From positions 1,612,001 through 1,676,000 of the forward strand of contig NC_089556.1 in the NCBI RefSeq assembly GCF_040115645.1: 64,000 nt of DNA, written 5' to 3'. The notes under the pieces are model-generated. The model was not told the DNA's origin. It worked only from the letters and a program-made list of their open reading frames with translations, and searched no databases. Each line of letters starts with the position of its first letter. The stretch's first letter is position 1. Origin of the DNA: Euwallacea fornicatus (taxonomy: Eukaryota; Arthropoda; Insecta; Coleoptera; Curculionidae). Of this stretch, positions 12,620 to 24,151 are shown piece after piece. Made by a program: the position numbers and the translations under genes.

Positions 12620-14287
12620 TCTGAAGTTTAATTGGGGGATTTGAACTAGTAGTAATCAAGAATAAGAGGTGATAAATATCTTTGGAAAAAGGGTTTTTAG
12701 TCTTGGATTGGGTGTTTAATAGCTGAAGGGGGTTGTGAAAGGTTTTATCGTGTATTTTAATGGTTCTATTAAGTTCAGAAAATATTATGTTGATAATAAC
12801 AAATTCCTAGAAAAATAAATCATAATCAGCTGCTCTTTTTGACACTTCGGTCAGCTTAATTAGGCGTTTTCAGATATTGACTTACGTTAGGGCTATTGGA
12901 ACGTGTGGTGAGTAACTAATAGGATGATCTGGTTAGATGTAGACAATGTTGAAAATTTTTATTTACAAGGGTTTTTAAATACGTTGTCAACGAAAATTAT
13001 CAATAATTTTTGGGTAGTTTAAATGCATTGCATGAGTGTTAATTTTTCAAAAATCATAGATTCACTTTCTTTGCATGAATTGAATTTAAGAAGAGCAAAA
13101 TTCAAATATTTCAGTTTGGCATATGACTGTTAGGGTGACAAAGAAAATTATCGCAATGCTTGCAGCGGTGTAAATTATCGCTTTAGGTAGCTAAATGAAA
13201 ACATGTAGACATTGTCAATAATGGACATAATGGCCGAATTTCTATCCATTTTCATGTATTGACATTTAATTTCTTCTAAATGAATTATCATGTTTAATAC
13301 ACACTATTTCAAAATTTTTTGTTCTTTATGTCAATAGTGCACGCTTTGTCAAAAAGGAAAATGGGATTTTACTCGTATTAAGTGAAAAAATTGTAAATTT
13401 AGTTAGTAAGCATTGAGAGACAAATTTATTAAGAAACCATTGTCAAAATACTTCATTTCACACGTGAACGTAGTTCTCCTGAACATAATATCGTTTAAAG
13501 TATATGTATTCATTTGGCATTGCCGGATTTTATGTACAAATTAAACATATGTATGTGTTTTTAAATACAAATTTCGGTATTTTTATAATATTATAATAAT
13601 ATAAATTATTAGATACACTGATCATCTACTTAAATAGCTAAAATAGTTATCACAGGTCTGAATAGAAATACTCCTTATAAAATAAAGCTTTTTAGAACTT
13701 AATTTTATATACAGGAATGTAAATGTAATAAATAAATATAAAAAAATATAAATTATTATAAAAATAAGTCGGACATCAATATCATATTTAATCATATCGA
13801 CCTTAACATTATGGCCTCACTGGAAATAGTGGACATTAGTAGATTTATGGAATTAATTAATCCTACTTATGTAGTGTAATGGAAATTAATAAAAAATTAA
13901 AACCCACAAATCTATAAAAATAATAATATTAACCCTCTAGTCAAAAATACTTAATTTAATTTTCTTAGCAATGATAACTAATTTTATTTAAATCCTGCAG
14001 TTTGCGCCATTCACAGAGAAAGCGCAAACCGTATTGCATCCAGCACCCTCTACCGAGACGCGCCTCTTACTAATTCTCCGCGAAGCTGTTTATATACTCT
14101 TTTCAGCAGTTTTCAAGTATTTCACCCGCGTCTCCATGGTTAAATCCGAAGAATTCGTTAAATCAGAAAGTACAATCGTAATTGACTGATGCTTCCGATA
14201 ATAAGTGGCCAACTACCGATAAATTCCCCTTCAATTTCGCATTTCTCTGCTTCTAATCAACTTGACCTCACTTATTTTGCCCTTTTA
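12620..14287. other. AT-rich intergenic region between Vta1 and zinc finger gene
   Basis: The start of Vta1 lies at the left edge, so its promoter is within the first few hundred bases. The remainder, especially 13500-13950, is very AT-rich with runs of ATAATAATA-type sequence. No ORF or RNA gene is supported. A CTCF-like motif block sits at 14001-14080. Confidence 0.4.
14001..14080 (-). promoter_or_regulatory. CTCF-like double motif, copy 2
   Basis: GCGCCATTCACAG at 14004 is followed 36 bp later by AGCACCCTCTACCGAGACGC. The same two-part layout, GCGCCATCTACACAG then GTGCCATCTACCCTAACGCG, occurs at 15661-15745. This copy is more diverged. Confidence 0.25.
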
Positions 14288-17200
14288 TCACGAATTATTT
14301 TCAACAGAACGTATCCGCTCAGTTTTGGCAACCAAATCAGTCCGATCCTTCAATACACACTTTTTATAATGAGTCCTCATATTGCTGCTCTGCGAAAAGG
14401 CCAAACCGCAATTCTCGCAACTATACGGTTTAACGCCAGTGTGGAAATTCATGTGCGTCTTTAGATGATGTTTTTTGGTGAAACTCTTCGGGCAAAGGGT
14501 GCATGCGTAAGGTTTTACTCCTGAAAAGGAAATGGTGAAGTTGCTGGAAGATGAATAAAAAAGCTTTACTCACCTGTGTGAAGTCTGGCATGTAAGCTCA
14601 TGTTAGATCGATCCGCAAACGATTTCCCGCACTCTGGACAGGAATATGGCCGTTCTCCGGTATGGACTCTTTGGTGCTGCTTGAGAAGCATTTTTCTGGA
14701 GAAGCTTTTTCCGCAGGTGGGACATTCGTGAGGCTTAACACCTAAAAAAAAAAAACAAATATATTGTTTAATCATAACAAATCGCGGAGACCTAAACTGT
14801 TCCCTGGTAAACAGTCAACCAACAAGCTTAATTGTTGGGTCGCAAACAATACTAACCACTATTTCACACAGAAACCGGAGAGGCTATAATATAACAAGAT
14901 TGGTACCGAGTCGAACCGGCACTTGAAACTAATGGCTACCAGCCGTGTTGTTTATTTGCAAATGGCTTCATTAACCAGGCACTAAATGGGCCTAAGCACA
15001 TGAATCAACAGGGTATCAACACTTGCGATTATGAAAGCGAAAGCGTCATAAAAAATATATTGAAGCCAACCTTGTGCAGTGTATCGATAATGAAAGTGCG
15101 CTACTTTCAAAAGCAAATATTGAGCATCCTGCCTTATTTGCTCCTTCTAAAAATAATCCGTTGAGTATTTGAGTAGTTTATGTAGCATATTTAACTCTTT
15201 GCTCTTCCAATTAGCAAAAATTTGACCATCACTGTTATTTGCCATTTCGCTTAGAAATTTTTTGAAATTTATGAACAATAATTATAATGCTGAAATAGGA
15301 AATAAATTTCGCTCGGTCCGTTATTGTTTTGCGCACACTTCGCATGGAAATAATTTGTATAATTACTAATTAAATGAGGAGTTCATAAACTACATGAGAC
15401 ACCAGGAAAAATTTTCAAAAACAATTTCGTAAATTTATGACAAATTTAATGCTTTTTAACGGTAAATTATAAGCAAAAGTATGTTTGGAAGCGGTAAACC
15501 TGTTTATTTAAAATAGTTAAAAGTAAAATATTTGGGAATTTGAATATTACTCAGACTATATTTCGTTTATATTCAGTTCATCATGGAAATTTAGTAGGTC
15601 ATGAATAAATAATAGTTTGACGACGTTGCTGAACGGACCCTAACGAAAATTGTCATCTTGGCGCCATCTACACAGTATAAGTTAAGTTCAACAACAGCGG
15701 AAGTGCATCTTGGCTTAGTGCCATCTACCCTAACGCGTGCCCAACTAAGATTTACCGATCTTATTTGTAAAGCGTTTTAAGTCGTTGGTCCTCTCCAATT
15801 CGTTTTAATTATTGATCTTATCGAAAATATACAAATCAATTATGGTAAAATGAAAGTTTATTAACATTCTTAACCACGAGGGAGTTTTGGTGCGTATGCG
15901 ATAATGCAGAGAAACATAACAAACTGCGAATACTGTCCATTTTAAAGCCAGAAAAAATATATTTAAATATTATCAGTAAAATATTTAAATTACATGCTTA
16001 TTATGGACAGCACGAGTGAAGAAACATTTACATTAAAAACATATTAGTATTACAGAAAATTAAATATTTACATTTAAACATGATATCTTACCCGTGTGTA
16101 TTCTGAGATGCATATTGTAAGCCACTTTTTGGTTGAATCTCTTCGGACAGTGAGGACAAGCATACTCCTTTCTATCTCGGTGAATTTTCATGTGGCTGCT
16201 GAGGTACCCCCTGTCATTGAAAGTTTTGTCGCATTCAGGGCATCTCGCTGAGAATTCTTTTGTACCTTCATGCATAGATCTGCGGGGATAAACGTTAGAA
16301 AGGATCAAAGATTAGATAAAAACTCATTCTTATTAATTATATGTAAATGGTGTTTGATTATAGACAGGCGTAGCTCGATCTTACACAAACATGTTTTTTA
16401 TGTAATTATTGGTCATAATTTCTGTGCTGTCTGTTTCTCCCCACGTTTATGTGAAACCAATCGGGCAGGGGGGGGGGGGGGGGCAGGAGCAGTGGCGTAG
16501 TAAAATCGAAACATGTTATATCACTCGGTTGGCACATGATTGAGGTCGCAAATATCGATTAATCTCAACGGAACTCAGATAATTGAGAACTCGGACCATC
16601 TTGCGACTTTCCTGTTACAGGTGAGTAGGATTTAATTAAAAAAAATCTTTTAAGTTTTCTTTATCAATTATCTGTTACTTTTAATGAGGAATATTCCTAT
16701 CAGTACGGTATCTACCTCAGCAACGTAAGTGATTAATGTGAAGTATTTAGCTCATTACCAGCAAACTTTTCGACATCAGGATTTTATAAGTATTATAGGT
16801 CTAGGAGAGTAATCATACGTTTGTGTATTAATGCACTTTGATGACACGGATGTAATGAGGATCTGCGAGCCGCAGGCCGGCCGCAGGTAGAGCTTTAGGT
16901 TGAGGCTGTCGATAATCTTTCTAAGCAAGTTGGAAAGGATATTTTATTTGAACACTACAGGGGTGAAAGCAAAATGGCACGTTTTCGATAAAACCACAAA
17001 AATAAGCAATATACAAGGCGGCAAAGAAAACGGTCTCTAGGGCAGCAGACCAAAGGCAATATATCGTGTTTTGCGTCTTGTACTAGTTCATGTCATTAAA
17101 ATCGGAAAATAAGGACGAAAAAAAGCTCTATAGGCATCAGAAACCGGGTTATTTTTACGGTAATTACCTGTGATATTTGTAGTTTCTCAGCTGACTAAAA

Positions 17201-19741
17201 CACTTTCCGCACTCCTCGCATTTAAACAACTTCTTTGCTCCCTTCTTACGGTCTTCATGTTTGTCCTCGCTACTGGATTCACCACTATTCACTGAAATGT
17301 GATTGGAATTATTGTCATTTATCGCACTCTCACTAGTCTTCGTCGAGCCCTCAGTTCTGACCCCGCTGCATGAAGAAGAACATTTTGGATGATTCTGAGT
17401 AGAAACTTCGTTGGAACCATCTTCGTGTTCCGGGGTTTTCTGGCCAAAATATGACAGATTTGTCAGATGCCTTGAAAATGGGAAGTTGGTGAGATTGGGC
17501 AATTCCATCTTGCCTTGAGGAGGTGTTACATATGGATAACGACCAGAATCGTGGGGCTTTTCTATAGCCGTATTAATTTCAAGCATTTCTTTCCGGATTT
17601 CTGGATTGTTCAGGTACAAGTTGTTGATTATAGTGTCTAAGCATTTGGACGGTTTCTTGATGCTCGTCACTTGAAAGTTGTTATTGTTGCTGTCCTCGTG
17701 CCTCTAAGAAAATTAAAAGTAGTAAAATTAGTTGCTAATAGATATGTAACTGAAAAGCAAAATCTTTACGATATTTCTATATCAAGAAATATTAAATGTA
17801 ATAATAAATGCTATATACAGGAAATATCATATGATCCTGAGGATATTCCAGTAGTCACCGAAATAATAATAAAATGTGGTCAAAGTCACACCATTTTCGA
17901 TATACACAGGGTGGCACATTTAAACATTTTTAATAATTTTGTTTTCGTTTAGATTTATTTTTATTTTAAGACATTTTACTGAACGTTACGGATTTCTTCA
18001 GGTAGCTGATAACTAGGCGGTATGATTTTTTTTCCTCACTTCCTTTACATTCTCACTTTGCATCGCTAGATATTTTTGCCTGCTGCGAAAACAGTAAAAG
18101 GTACGAAAATACTCTAAGAGACCAAGAGGCTAGAGAATTGAAAATGGAATTTTAATTTGATATAAGAACTCATACAGGGTTTTCCAAAAAAGATATCCAG
18201 CATAAAATATTACGTGACCCAAAAAACATAACACCCAGTACACGGGTACCGAGGATTTCGACATTTTGTTCTAGAAGGTCTTTGCAAAAGTAATGTACGA
18301 AACTTCAAGACTTTAACCCGAGGCGTGTGTGTGTGTGAGAAAAACGCAAGATACGAGAAGAAATGTAAAACTTCGCCACCCTGTAAATCGAAAATTCGAT
18401 CTATCAGCATTTTTTTAATTATTTTTCAGACTACTGTCGCCTCTAGAGATATCTCCCTGGTTTCATGTTATATCAGGTATAGTTAACAAATATTAGCTTT
18501 AGCATATCCGAAATATGTGTCGATAGTGCTTCTGTATTAGTATTCGCTTTCGGATTCTTGGTACGAATTTGTTGATAATTAATTTCTGTTCATTTGAGAA
18601 ATGAGTTAAAAGTAATGGTTAATTGTGCACGTTGTGAGCTTATGAGCTTTTGAAACCTATTACATACACACAGGTTTGCTAATAGCCGTTTAACGAACAA
18701 CTCTGTTAATGACGGCAATTAATAGTCGAGACATTTGTAGGCCTGAGCGCCGACTTAAGGCAGAAATGATTATTGCAGAATTTCAGTGAAATATTTGTTA
18801 GATTTAGGAAAATACTTTACGTGTCGGGGAAATATAAAGGATTTATACTGCTCATATAGGATAAATTTGCATATTAATTAGTTCAGTCAAGGCATATAAT
18901 GAGTTGTCGTAACGGATCTGAATATTTTATGTCAACAATCTCCTCAGAGAACCAATTTCCAACCCAAATAAAAGCAAAAAAAAAACCATTGGACCTGTTT
19001 AATGATCTAAAATTCCAGGCATAAACTTGTTATTGAGATAAAGTATAATAAAGGAAGCTATAGGAAATAATTACTCAGAAGCCATTTTTTAACGAACCTC
19101 GTGTAATGGCGAGACGACTCTGGGATCACCAAGGAAGCTCGTTTCATCTCTGCGACACCAAGGACTCGGAACGACCATCTTTGAGATCCTGTTTTTGGGT
19201 TTCTTCAGTCCAAAATCGATGGGCAAGAGGTCAGGTAAAATCTTTTGCGGCCTCTTCTTCAAGTCCTCGTCCAAGTTCGCTTTAACCAAATCATTCCCCT
19301 TACCAACATCAGATTTGGCGATAGCTTTGCTATAATCTATGAGGAAACCATCGCGCTTTTTAACGTTATTCTCAATGTCCTGAGTATTTACTGAGATCTT
19401 CAGGAATTTGGCCACCGATAGGAACTCCTCTAACGTGTAAATTACCACAGTTCCTGTATAGATATAGTCCAGAATTTGAGACATCGTTGAGCCTTTGATG
19501 TCTGGAAGGATCAGCACCGGGGTGGCTTCAAATGAGTGCTTTTGAAGCAGCTCCTGGAGTTGGCGAAGGAGTTTAGTTCACATCGTCGAAGGTGTTCATA
19601 ACTTACCCTCAATACTGGACTGGCGATTGATAGTATGAGTTTATGGGCCATCAGCCGATGATCGCTGCAGCTCAGAATGACATCACACGTTGATTCAGTG
19701 ATGAGCAGCCTTAAGGCTCCCTCCTCAATTACTTTATCCAT
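14288..19741 (-). CDS. BTB/POZ and C2H2 zinc finger protein
   Basis: Six exons on - (19741-19607, 19553-19098, 17703-17168, 16279-16092, 14741-14574, 14520-14288) join in phase to 571 aa. Residues 1-90 are a BTB/POZ domain, with CDVILSCSDHRLMAHKLILS, SPVLRELLQKH and ILDYIYTGTVVIYTLEEFL. A polar linker of about 290 residues follows, rich in Ser/Asn/Lys. Then come seven fingers: six standard C2H2 (first FKCEECGKCFSQLRNYKYHR, split by an intron inside the finger) and a last one, YSCENCGLAFSQSSNMRTHY, ending in KKC, so it is C2HC. TG-E/V-KP linkers join fingers 3-7. Such ZBTB proteins are nuclear, dimerise by the BTB and act as transcription regulators. I cannot name an ortholog. The ATG directly follows a splice-acceptor-like CTTCGTAG, so a 5' UTR intron or a further upstream exon is possible. 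Introns hold repeat debris. Confidence 0.88.
15661..15745 (-). promoter_or_regulatory. CTCF-like double motif, copy 3, within zinc finger gene intron
   Basis: GCGCCATCTACACAG at 15661-15675 has the reverse complement TAGATGGCGC, which contains an exact insect CTCF core (AGATGGCGC). A second site, GTGCCATCTACCCTAACGCG, starts at 15719. Both lie in the same orientation 58 bp apart. Confidence 0.35.
16468..16483 (+). repeat. Poly-G tract (16 G)
   Basis: An uninterrupted run of 16 G in an otherwise AT-rich intron of the zinc finger gene. It could form a G-quadruplex on the non-template strand of that gene; the exact length may be uncertain because such runs are prone to sequencing error. Confidence 0.7.
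17900..18390. repeat. CAGGGTG-type repeat fragments in zinc finger gene intron
   Basis: Three copies of the dispersed terminus occur: ACACAGGGTGGCAC near 17906, ATACAGGGTTTTCCAAAAAAG near 18174 and, inverted, CGCCACCCTGTAAATCGAAA near 18375. The last two face each other over about 210 bp and may bound one short element. Confidence 0.45.
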
Positions 19742-20320
19742 CTACGAAGGAAGATTTTTATGAGTTGGAAATTCTGACAAACAAGTTAGTGATAATTTAT
19801 GGAAGTATTACTTATAGATAGTTGGCGAAAGCCCCAAGTTAATATACAACGCATGCAATTAAACCGGGAACCCTTGTTGACACTTTCTAAGCCGTTTGAT
19901 ATACGACGTCTTCTTCGTCAAACAGAATTAAAGTTGCCTACTGAAGGAGCCCGAATAAATTTTATTGCCTGGTATAATGAATTGGATAAACATGGACATA
20001 GTCAGCATAAAACATTAAATGACAGTTTATGTTTCAATAAAATCTAGTTTTTGGTGAATTAATGGCGCTCACATGGGCTTGGAAAGGCAAAAAAGTCATT
20101 TTTACACTTTTTTGAGCACACAGAGGTAGGAAGTTTTATTGAGGTTAAATGAAAAAAAATGCACTAAATTTTTTTCTAATTTTATACAAAAAAAATTAAA
20201 TTCAATGGGAAAAGCCAAATAATAAAAACACTGTATTTTTTAAATGTCAAGTAAATAGCATTCCGGAAATTCCAATTTCTTATTTAAAAAAAGCTGCATC
20301 CGTTTTTTGCTTGGTGAAAT
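19742..20320. other. Upstream of the zinc finger gene; unassigned ORF
   Basis: An ORF of 82 codons at 19799-20047 (+) ends in an in-frame stop and shows no motif I recognise. Transposase debris follows directly, so it is more likely repeat-derived than a gene. Promoter sequence of the zinc finger gene should lie here, but no core element stands out. Confidence 0.3.
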
Positions 20321-20321
20321 A

Positions 20322-20560
20322 GGGTGGCCAGTCCGGTCTCCTGATTTAAATACCTGCGACTTTTTCCTTTGCGATAATTTAAAATATTAAGTTTATAAGA
20401 ATAGGCCAAATAGCGTAAATGACTTGAAGGCTCGAGTCGTCGATGTAATGCAATCAATCAGGCAAGACATCTATGATCAGGTGACAAGATCATTCATGCA
20501 ATGAATTGCTCCGTGTTTGAATAACGATGGAAAACATTTTCAAAGAACGCTTTAAGCATT
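20322..20560 (+). pseudogene. C-terminal transposase fragment, Tc1/mariner superfamily
   Basis: Read with one in-frame stop, the stretch gives WPVRSPDLNTCDFFL, then VYKNRPNSVNDLKARVVDVM and QSIRQDIYDQVTRSFMQ. This is the catalytic end and C-terminal tail of the transposases with a PDLTPLDFFLWG motif that are common in insects. N-terminal parts are missing. Confidence 0.65.
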
Positions 20561-20889
20561 AAACAACGATTAATTCTTGCAAGCTGTAATTTATTACTTT
20601 GCTTCTCTGATCGAATTTAATTTCTTTGAATAAAATGAGGAAAATAAGGGTTTTTTCGAAGTTTTAGTTATCTAGGCCTAATAAAATTTGGTATGTCTCT
20701 ATACGCAAATGAGGGTAGATTCCACGAAACGAATCTGAAGTAGAGGGCCACATTTGAAAAACTAAAGTTAGACTTCACTGAAACGTTACGGGGTAAGAAA
20801 AAAAAGTTCAAAGTCATCAAAAAGGGACAAAAAACTAAATTTGACTTGAAATATAAAAAAAAAAACCTATTTAACAAGTTATCGCCGTT

Positions 20890-21180
20890 ATTTCATAGCT
20901 ATGACGGCCCCCATATACAGTTGCATAGAGTTCTTGCGAACTTGGCTGAAAATTTGATAATCGTTTCCGGCGACATCAAATGCCGCAATAATTCGTGCAA
21001 TCAGATCTTGCTGTGTTTCCATTGGTGTTTCATAGACCAGATATTTCATGCGTTAGCAAAGAAAAAAATCGCAAGGAGTTAGATCGGGTCACTAAGGGGG
21101 CCGCGGAACTCGACCGTCTCCGCCGATCGAATGTTGTCCGAACTGACGAAATGAAGGGCGACATTTTGGACAACTAGTGT
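20890..21180 (-). pseudogene. Transposase C-terminal fossil of the same family
   Basis: The minus strand reads MRYLVYETPMETQQDLIARI and IAAFDVAGNDYQIFSQVRKN after a broken PDLT-type segment. A clearly related fossil lies at 33640-34150, where AAFEVVQSDYQISSQ can be read. Both are strongly decayed. Confidence 0.6.
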
Positions 21181-21528
21181 ATTGTCATTTTGTATGAATA
21201 AATGAAAATATTAAAACGCGATGAAACACATTTTTTCAGGTAACTATCTGAAAAGGTCAGAAGGCCGCAGCGCCTTGGAGAGACACTTCCGGATAAAGGC
21301 CCTCATACTTGAATGTCTTCTATTGTTGCGCTGAATAATCTTTCTTTATGGAAGGTGTTATTGAAACATCCAAACCGCCACAAGAAACGAGAGTCATCCA
21401 TTAATGCTCAGGCCTTTAGCTATACATAAATCGATTCGAAGCATTTTTGAGGTTCGCTTGAAAGTTCCGTGATATGCTGAAATATAAAATAGTGAAGAGG
21501 ATCAGCGTGCATCCCATCACCCACCGGT

Positions 21529-21900
21529 TCAACACACGGCAACTTGCCTTTCAACTTTGGAAAGACGCAACTTGCCAACATCCGCGGGAGCTATTTCCAT
21601 TATCATCCATAAAAATACCTTCAATGCATCGATCATTTTTCCCTTAAAATAGGGACTATTAAAGACAAATGACGTATATAAATTAAACTTCGAATCGTTC
21701 ATGAGTAAAAGCTTTGTCGGACAATCAATTAAGAACCCTACCAGGAGCGCGGTAGGTTTGACGTACCAGCCTGTTTTCAAATTACCTTCATCATCATAAC
21801 CGACCGTGAATTTAATCTTCGGATGAAACTTATTGAATCGCTGAAGTACATCGTCCACCTAACCCATCTGGTTAGTAGAAAAAACGGTAACATCAACATA
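21529..21900 (-). pseudogene. Reverse transcriptase fragment, probably Penelope-like element
   Basis: The minus strand gives VDDVLQRFNKFHPKIKFTV, then WYVKPTA, then further hydrophobic sequence to about 21529. FNxxHPxIxFT followed by xYxKPT is the spacing of the thumb-side RT motifs in Penelope-like retroelements (HPxLxFTxE...LDF...KPT), with the LDFLD block deleted. It is a short, broken remnant. Confidence 0.45.
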
Positions 21901-22385
21901 AAATTTAAAGAATGGTAATACGAATGGCAATTTCTTTAGGGTTTCCGTTATCAACATGTGTCGTGATGGATACGAATATGACACATTTTTAACAGATCCG
22001 CGAAGGTTATTCGATATTTAAATTAAAAAAATAAATTAAAAATCGTCCCATCGAAAATTTAGAAATTACCGGATTTTCCCGAAGTTTGGCAATGCCGCTC
22101 AGTGCCATCGGTGGCCGTAATGACAGGTACAGTTAAACAGAGGTCACATATTGAAAATAAATGCCAAACGCGAGGTTGCCGATATCAAATTTTGGAAAGA
22201 ATTTAACAGGTGCGCAACAGGATGAAGCCATCAGGCAGTCTTCGAAGTTGAAGGTGCATCGGGTAAGATGTCTTCACTGAATGCAAAATCGTTCTGATGG
22301 CTCTACCAGCATGATTGCACACATCTCTGATAATTACTGTCAATGCTTGAAGTAAATAGTGAGAGAGAAAAGCGAAAAACACCTA

Positions 22386-24151
22386 CAGTGGCTCGCAGGA
22401 AAATTGATACACATGCATTGAAATCACTATTTATTAATAAATTTTCATTTATTTAACAATAAATTAGGGTAAAAAATTTAAAATTATTATGCTGCATCTA
22501 TTCTGTATTATCCACAATTAAAATTAAAAAAAAAATCTTGCAAAGCAAGGAAAAAAATTTAGTTCCATTTGCTTTCAGTGCGATATTTAAAATTAAAATG
22601 ATAAAGATCAATTTTTTGATAATAAAATATTTGGGAATGCAAAAAAATGTTCAAAAATGCAAGAAATCAACATTTCTTGTTGAGTTGTATTGATAATTGC
22701 TAGAATTTAGTTCAAAATCAACATGGGATGACATACCTCTGTGAGAGAACGTGAGTTAGCAATTAGTCATCGCAAAAAAGGCAAGTCTATTGGGGCCATC
22801 GCCGATGTTCTTCAAAAAAGTCCTGCAAGAATACAACACACCGTAGAGAAGTTGGAAAGTGAGGGAAGGTTAAGAAATATGATAGAAAAAGCTCAGGAAA
22901 AATTGTCATTGATGTTGATGAAGGGTGGATTGTGCGATACGTAAAAACAAATCCCCGAGCAAGTGCCCCCAAAAGTAGCTATAGAGGTTGAAAGGCATTT
23001 ACCCAAGTCAGTGAATCCAGAAACCATAAGAATAGTTTTGGAAAAACGTCAATTTCATGGTCAAATAGCCAGAAAAAAGCCGTTCATTAGCCTAAAGCAC
23101 CATAAGACCGGAGTACAATTAGCCAAAAAGCATTTGGATGAAGAAGACTAGTTTTGGAAATGAGGTTTATTTACAAATGAAAGCAAGTTCAACCTCTTTG
23201 GATCGTATGGTCTTGGTTTTGGTCTACAGGAAACCCGTCGAGGCGCTAAAGAAAGCAAATTTAAAAGCCACTGTTGAACAAAGAAGAGGAAGCGTGATGG
23301 TTTGGGGCTGCATGTCCAGTGTCGGGACAGGAGAGCTGCACCTCATCGATGGCATTATGGACAGGCATATTACGGCAAAATTTCCAACCCGACGTGGAAA
23401 AACTGAACGTTTCTAAGGATTTTGCGTTCTACCAGAAGAACGATCCGAAGCATGACGCTCAAATTGTGAAAGGACGGCTCTCGTATAACTATCCTCATGT
23501 AATAAAAACCCCCACTGCAATCGCCCGACATTAATATCATGGAACATCTTTTTGAGCTAAATTAGAAATGGAATTAATGGAAATGATGGAAATGGCCCTA
23601 GATCGTATAATTTTCGAGCAAATCTGATGGATTTAGAATGGCTGAACGGATGATTCGCCGTTTTTCTCCACGTTGAGGTTATTTTGCCAATCTGAGTCGG
23701 TTTGAGCAAGTCTGCATGTGATGTTCCAAAATTGGAAATTAGGAAGCATGAGATTTCCACTAAAAACGAGTTAAAACGCGCTCTTCTTGAAGAACGGGAG
23801 AAAATTTATACTGATTTCACTGAAAAGTTGGTCGAATCGATGCCAAATCGTTCTATCGGCGAAGTTATCTCAGCCAAGGGGGTAGCAACTATGTAATATT
23901 AGTTTATTGCAAAAACGGTAAAAAAATTGCATCATTGTAATTTTTAGACTTGTTTTGAAACCGAATAAAATTTCTTTTTTTTCCTTCCTTTGTAAGAATA
24001 ATTTTTAAAATTTTTAATTGTTGATATTATAGAACAAGTGTAGTATAATAAAAAAAAAATCGTTTCCTAGTTTATTGTTAAGTTAATTACACTTTTTAAA
24101 CAAATGGGGATTCCAATACAGGTCTATCATTTTCACTTTGAGCGGCCACTG
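22386..24151 (+). mobile_element. Full-length Tc1-like transposon (1766 bp)
   Basis: The element is bounded by TA on both sides (22384-22385 and 24152-24153). The left end CAGTGGCTCGCAGGAAAA and the right end (reverse complement CAGTGGCCGCTCAAAGTG) are inverted repeats that stay alignable for over 50 bp. A degenerate Tc1 transposase lies between them on +. Confidence 0.85.
22741..23896 (+). pseudogene. Tc1-like transposase, frameshifted and interrupted
   Basis: Frames alternate. An N-terminal HTH (VRERELAISHRKKGKSIGAI) is followed by PRASAPKVAIEVERHLPKSV, ARKKPFISLKHHKTG, a first catalytic block TNESKFNLFG, GSVMVWGCMSSVGTGELHLI, the second block QKNDPKHDAQIVKGR, a weak third block SPDINIMEHLFEL and, after an interruption, a typical tail (RKHEISTKNELKRALLEERE ... 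KLVESMPNR). At least four frameshifts or stops separate these. About 170 bp without transposase similarity lie between 23570 and 23728. Confidence 0.8.

Noticed and set aside
17671..17952. 93-codon ORF on the plus strand
   Set aside because: It is antisense to the zinc finger gene's linker exon and intron, ends in repeat sequence and has no motifs.
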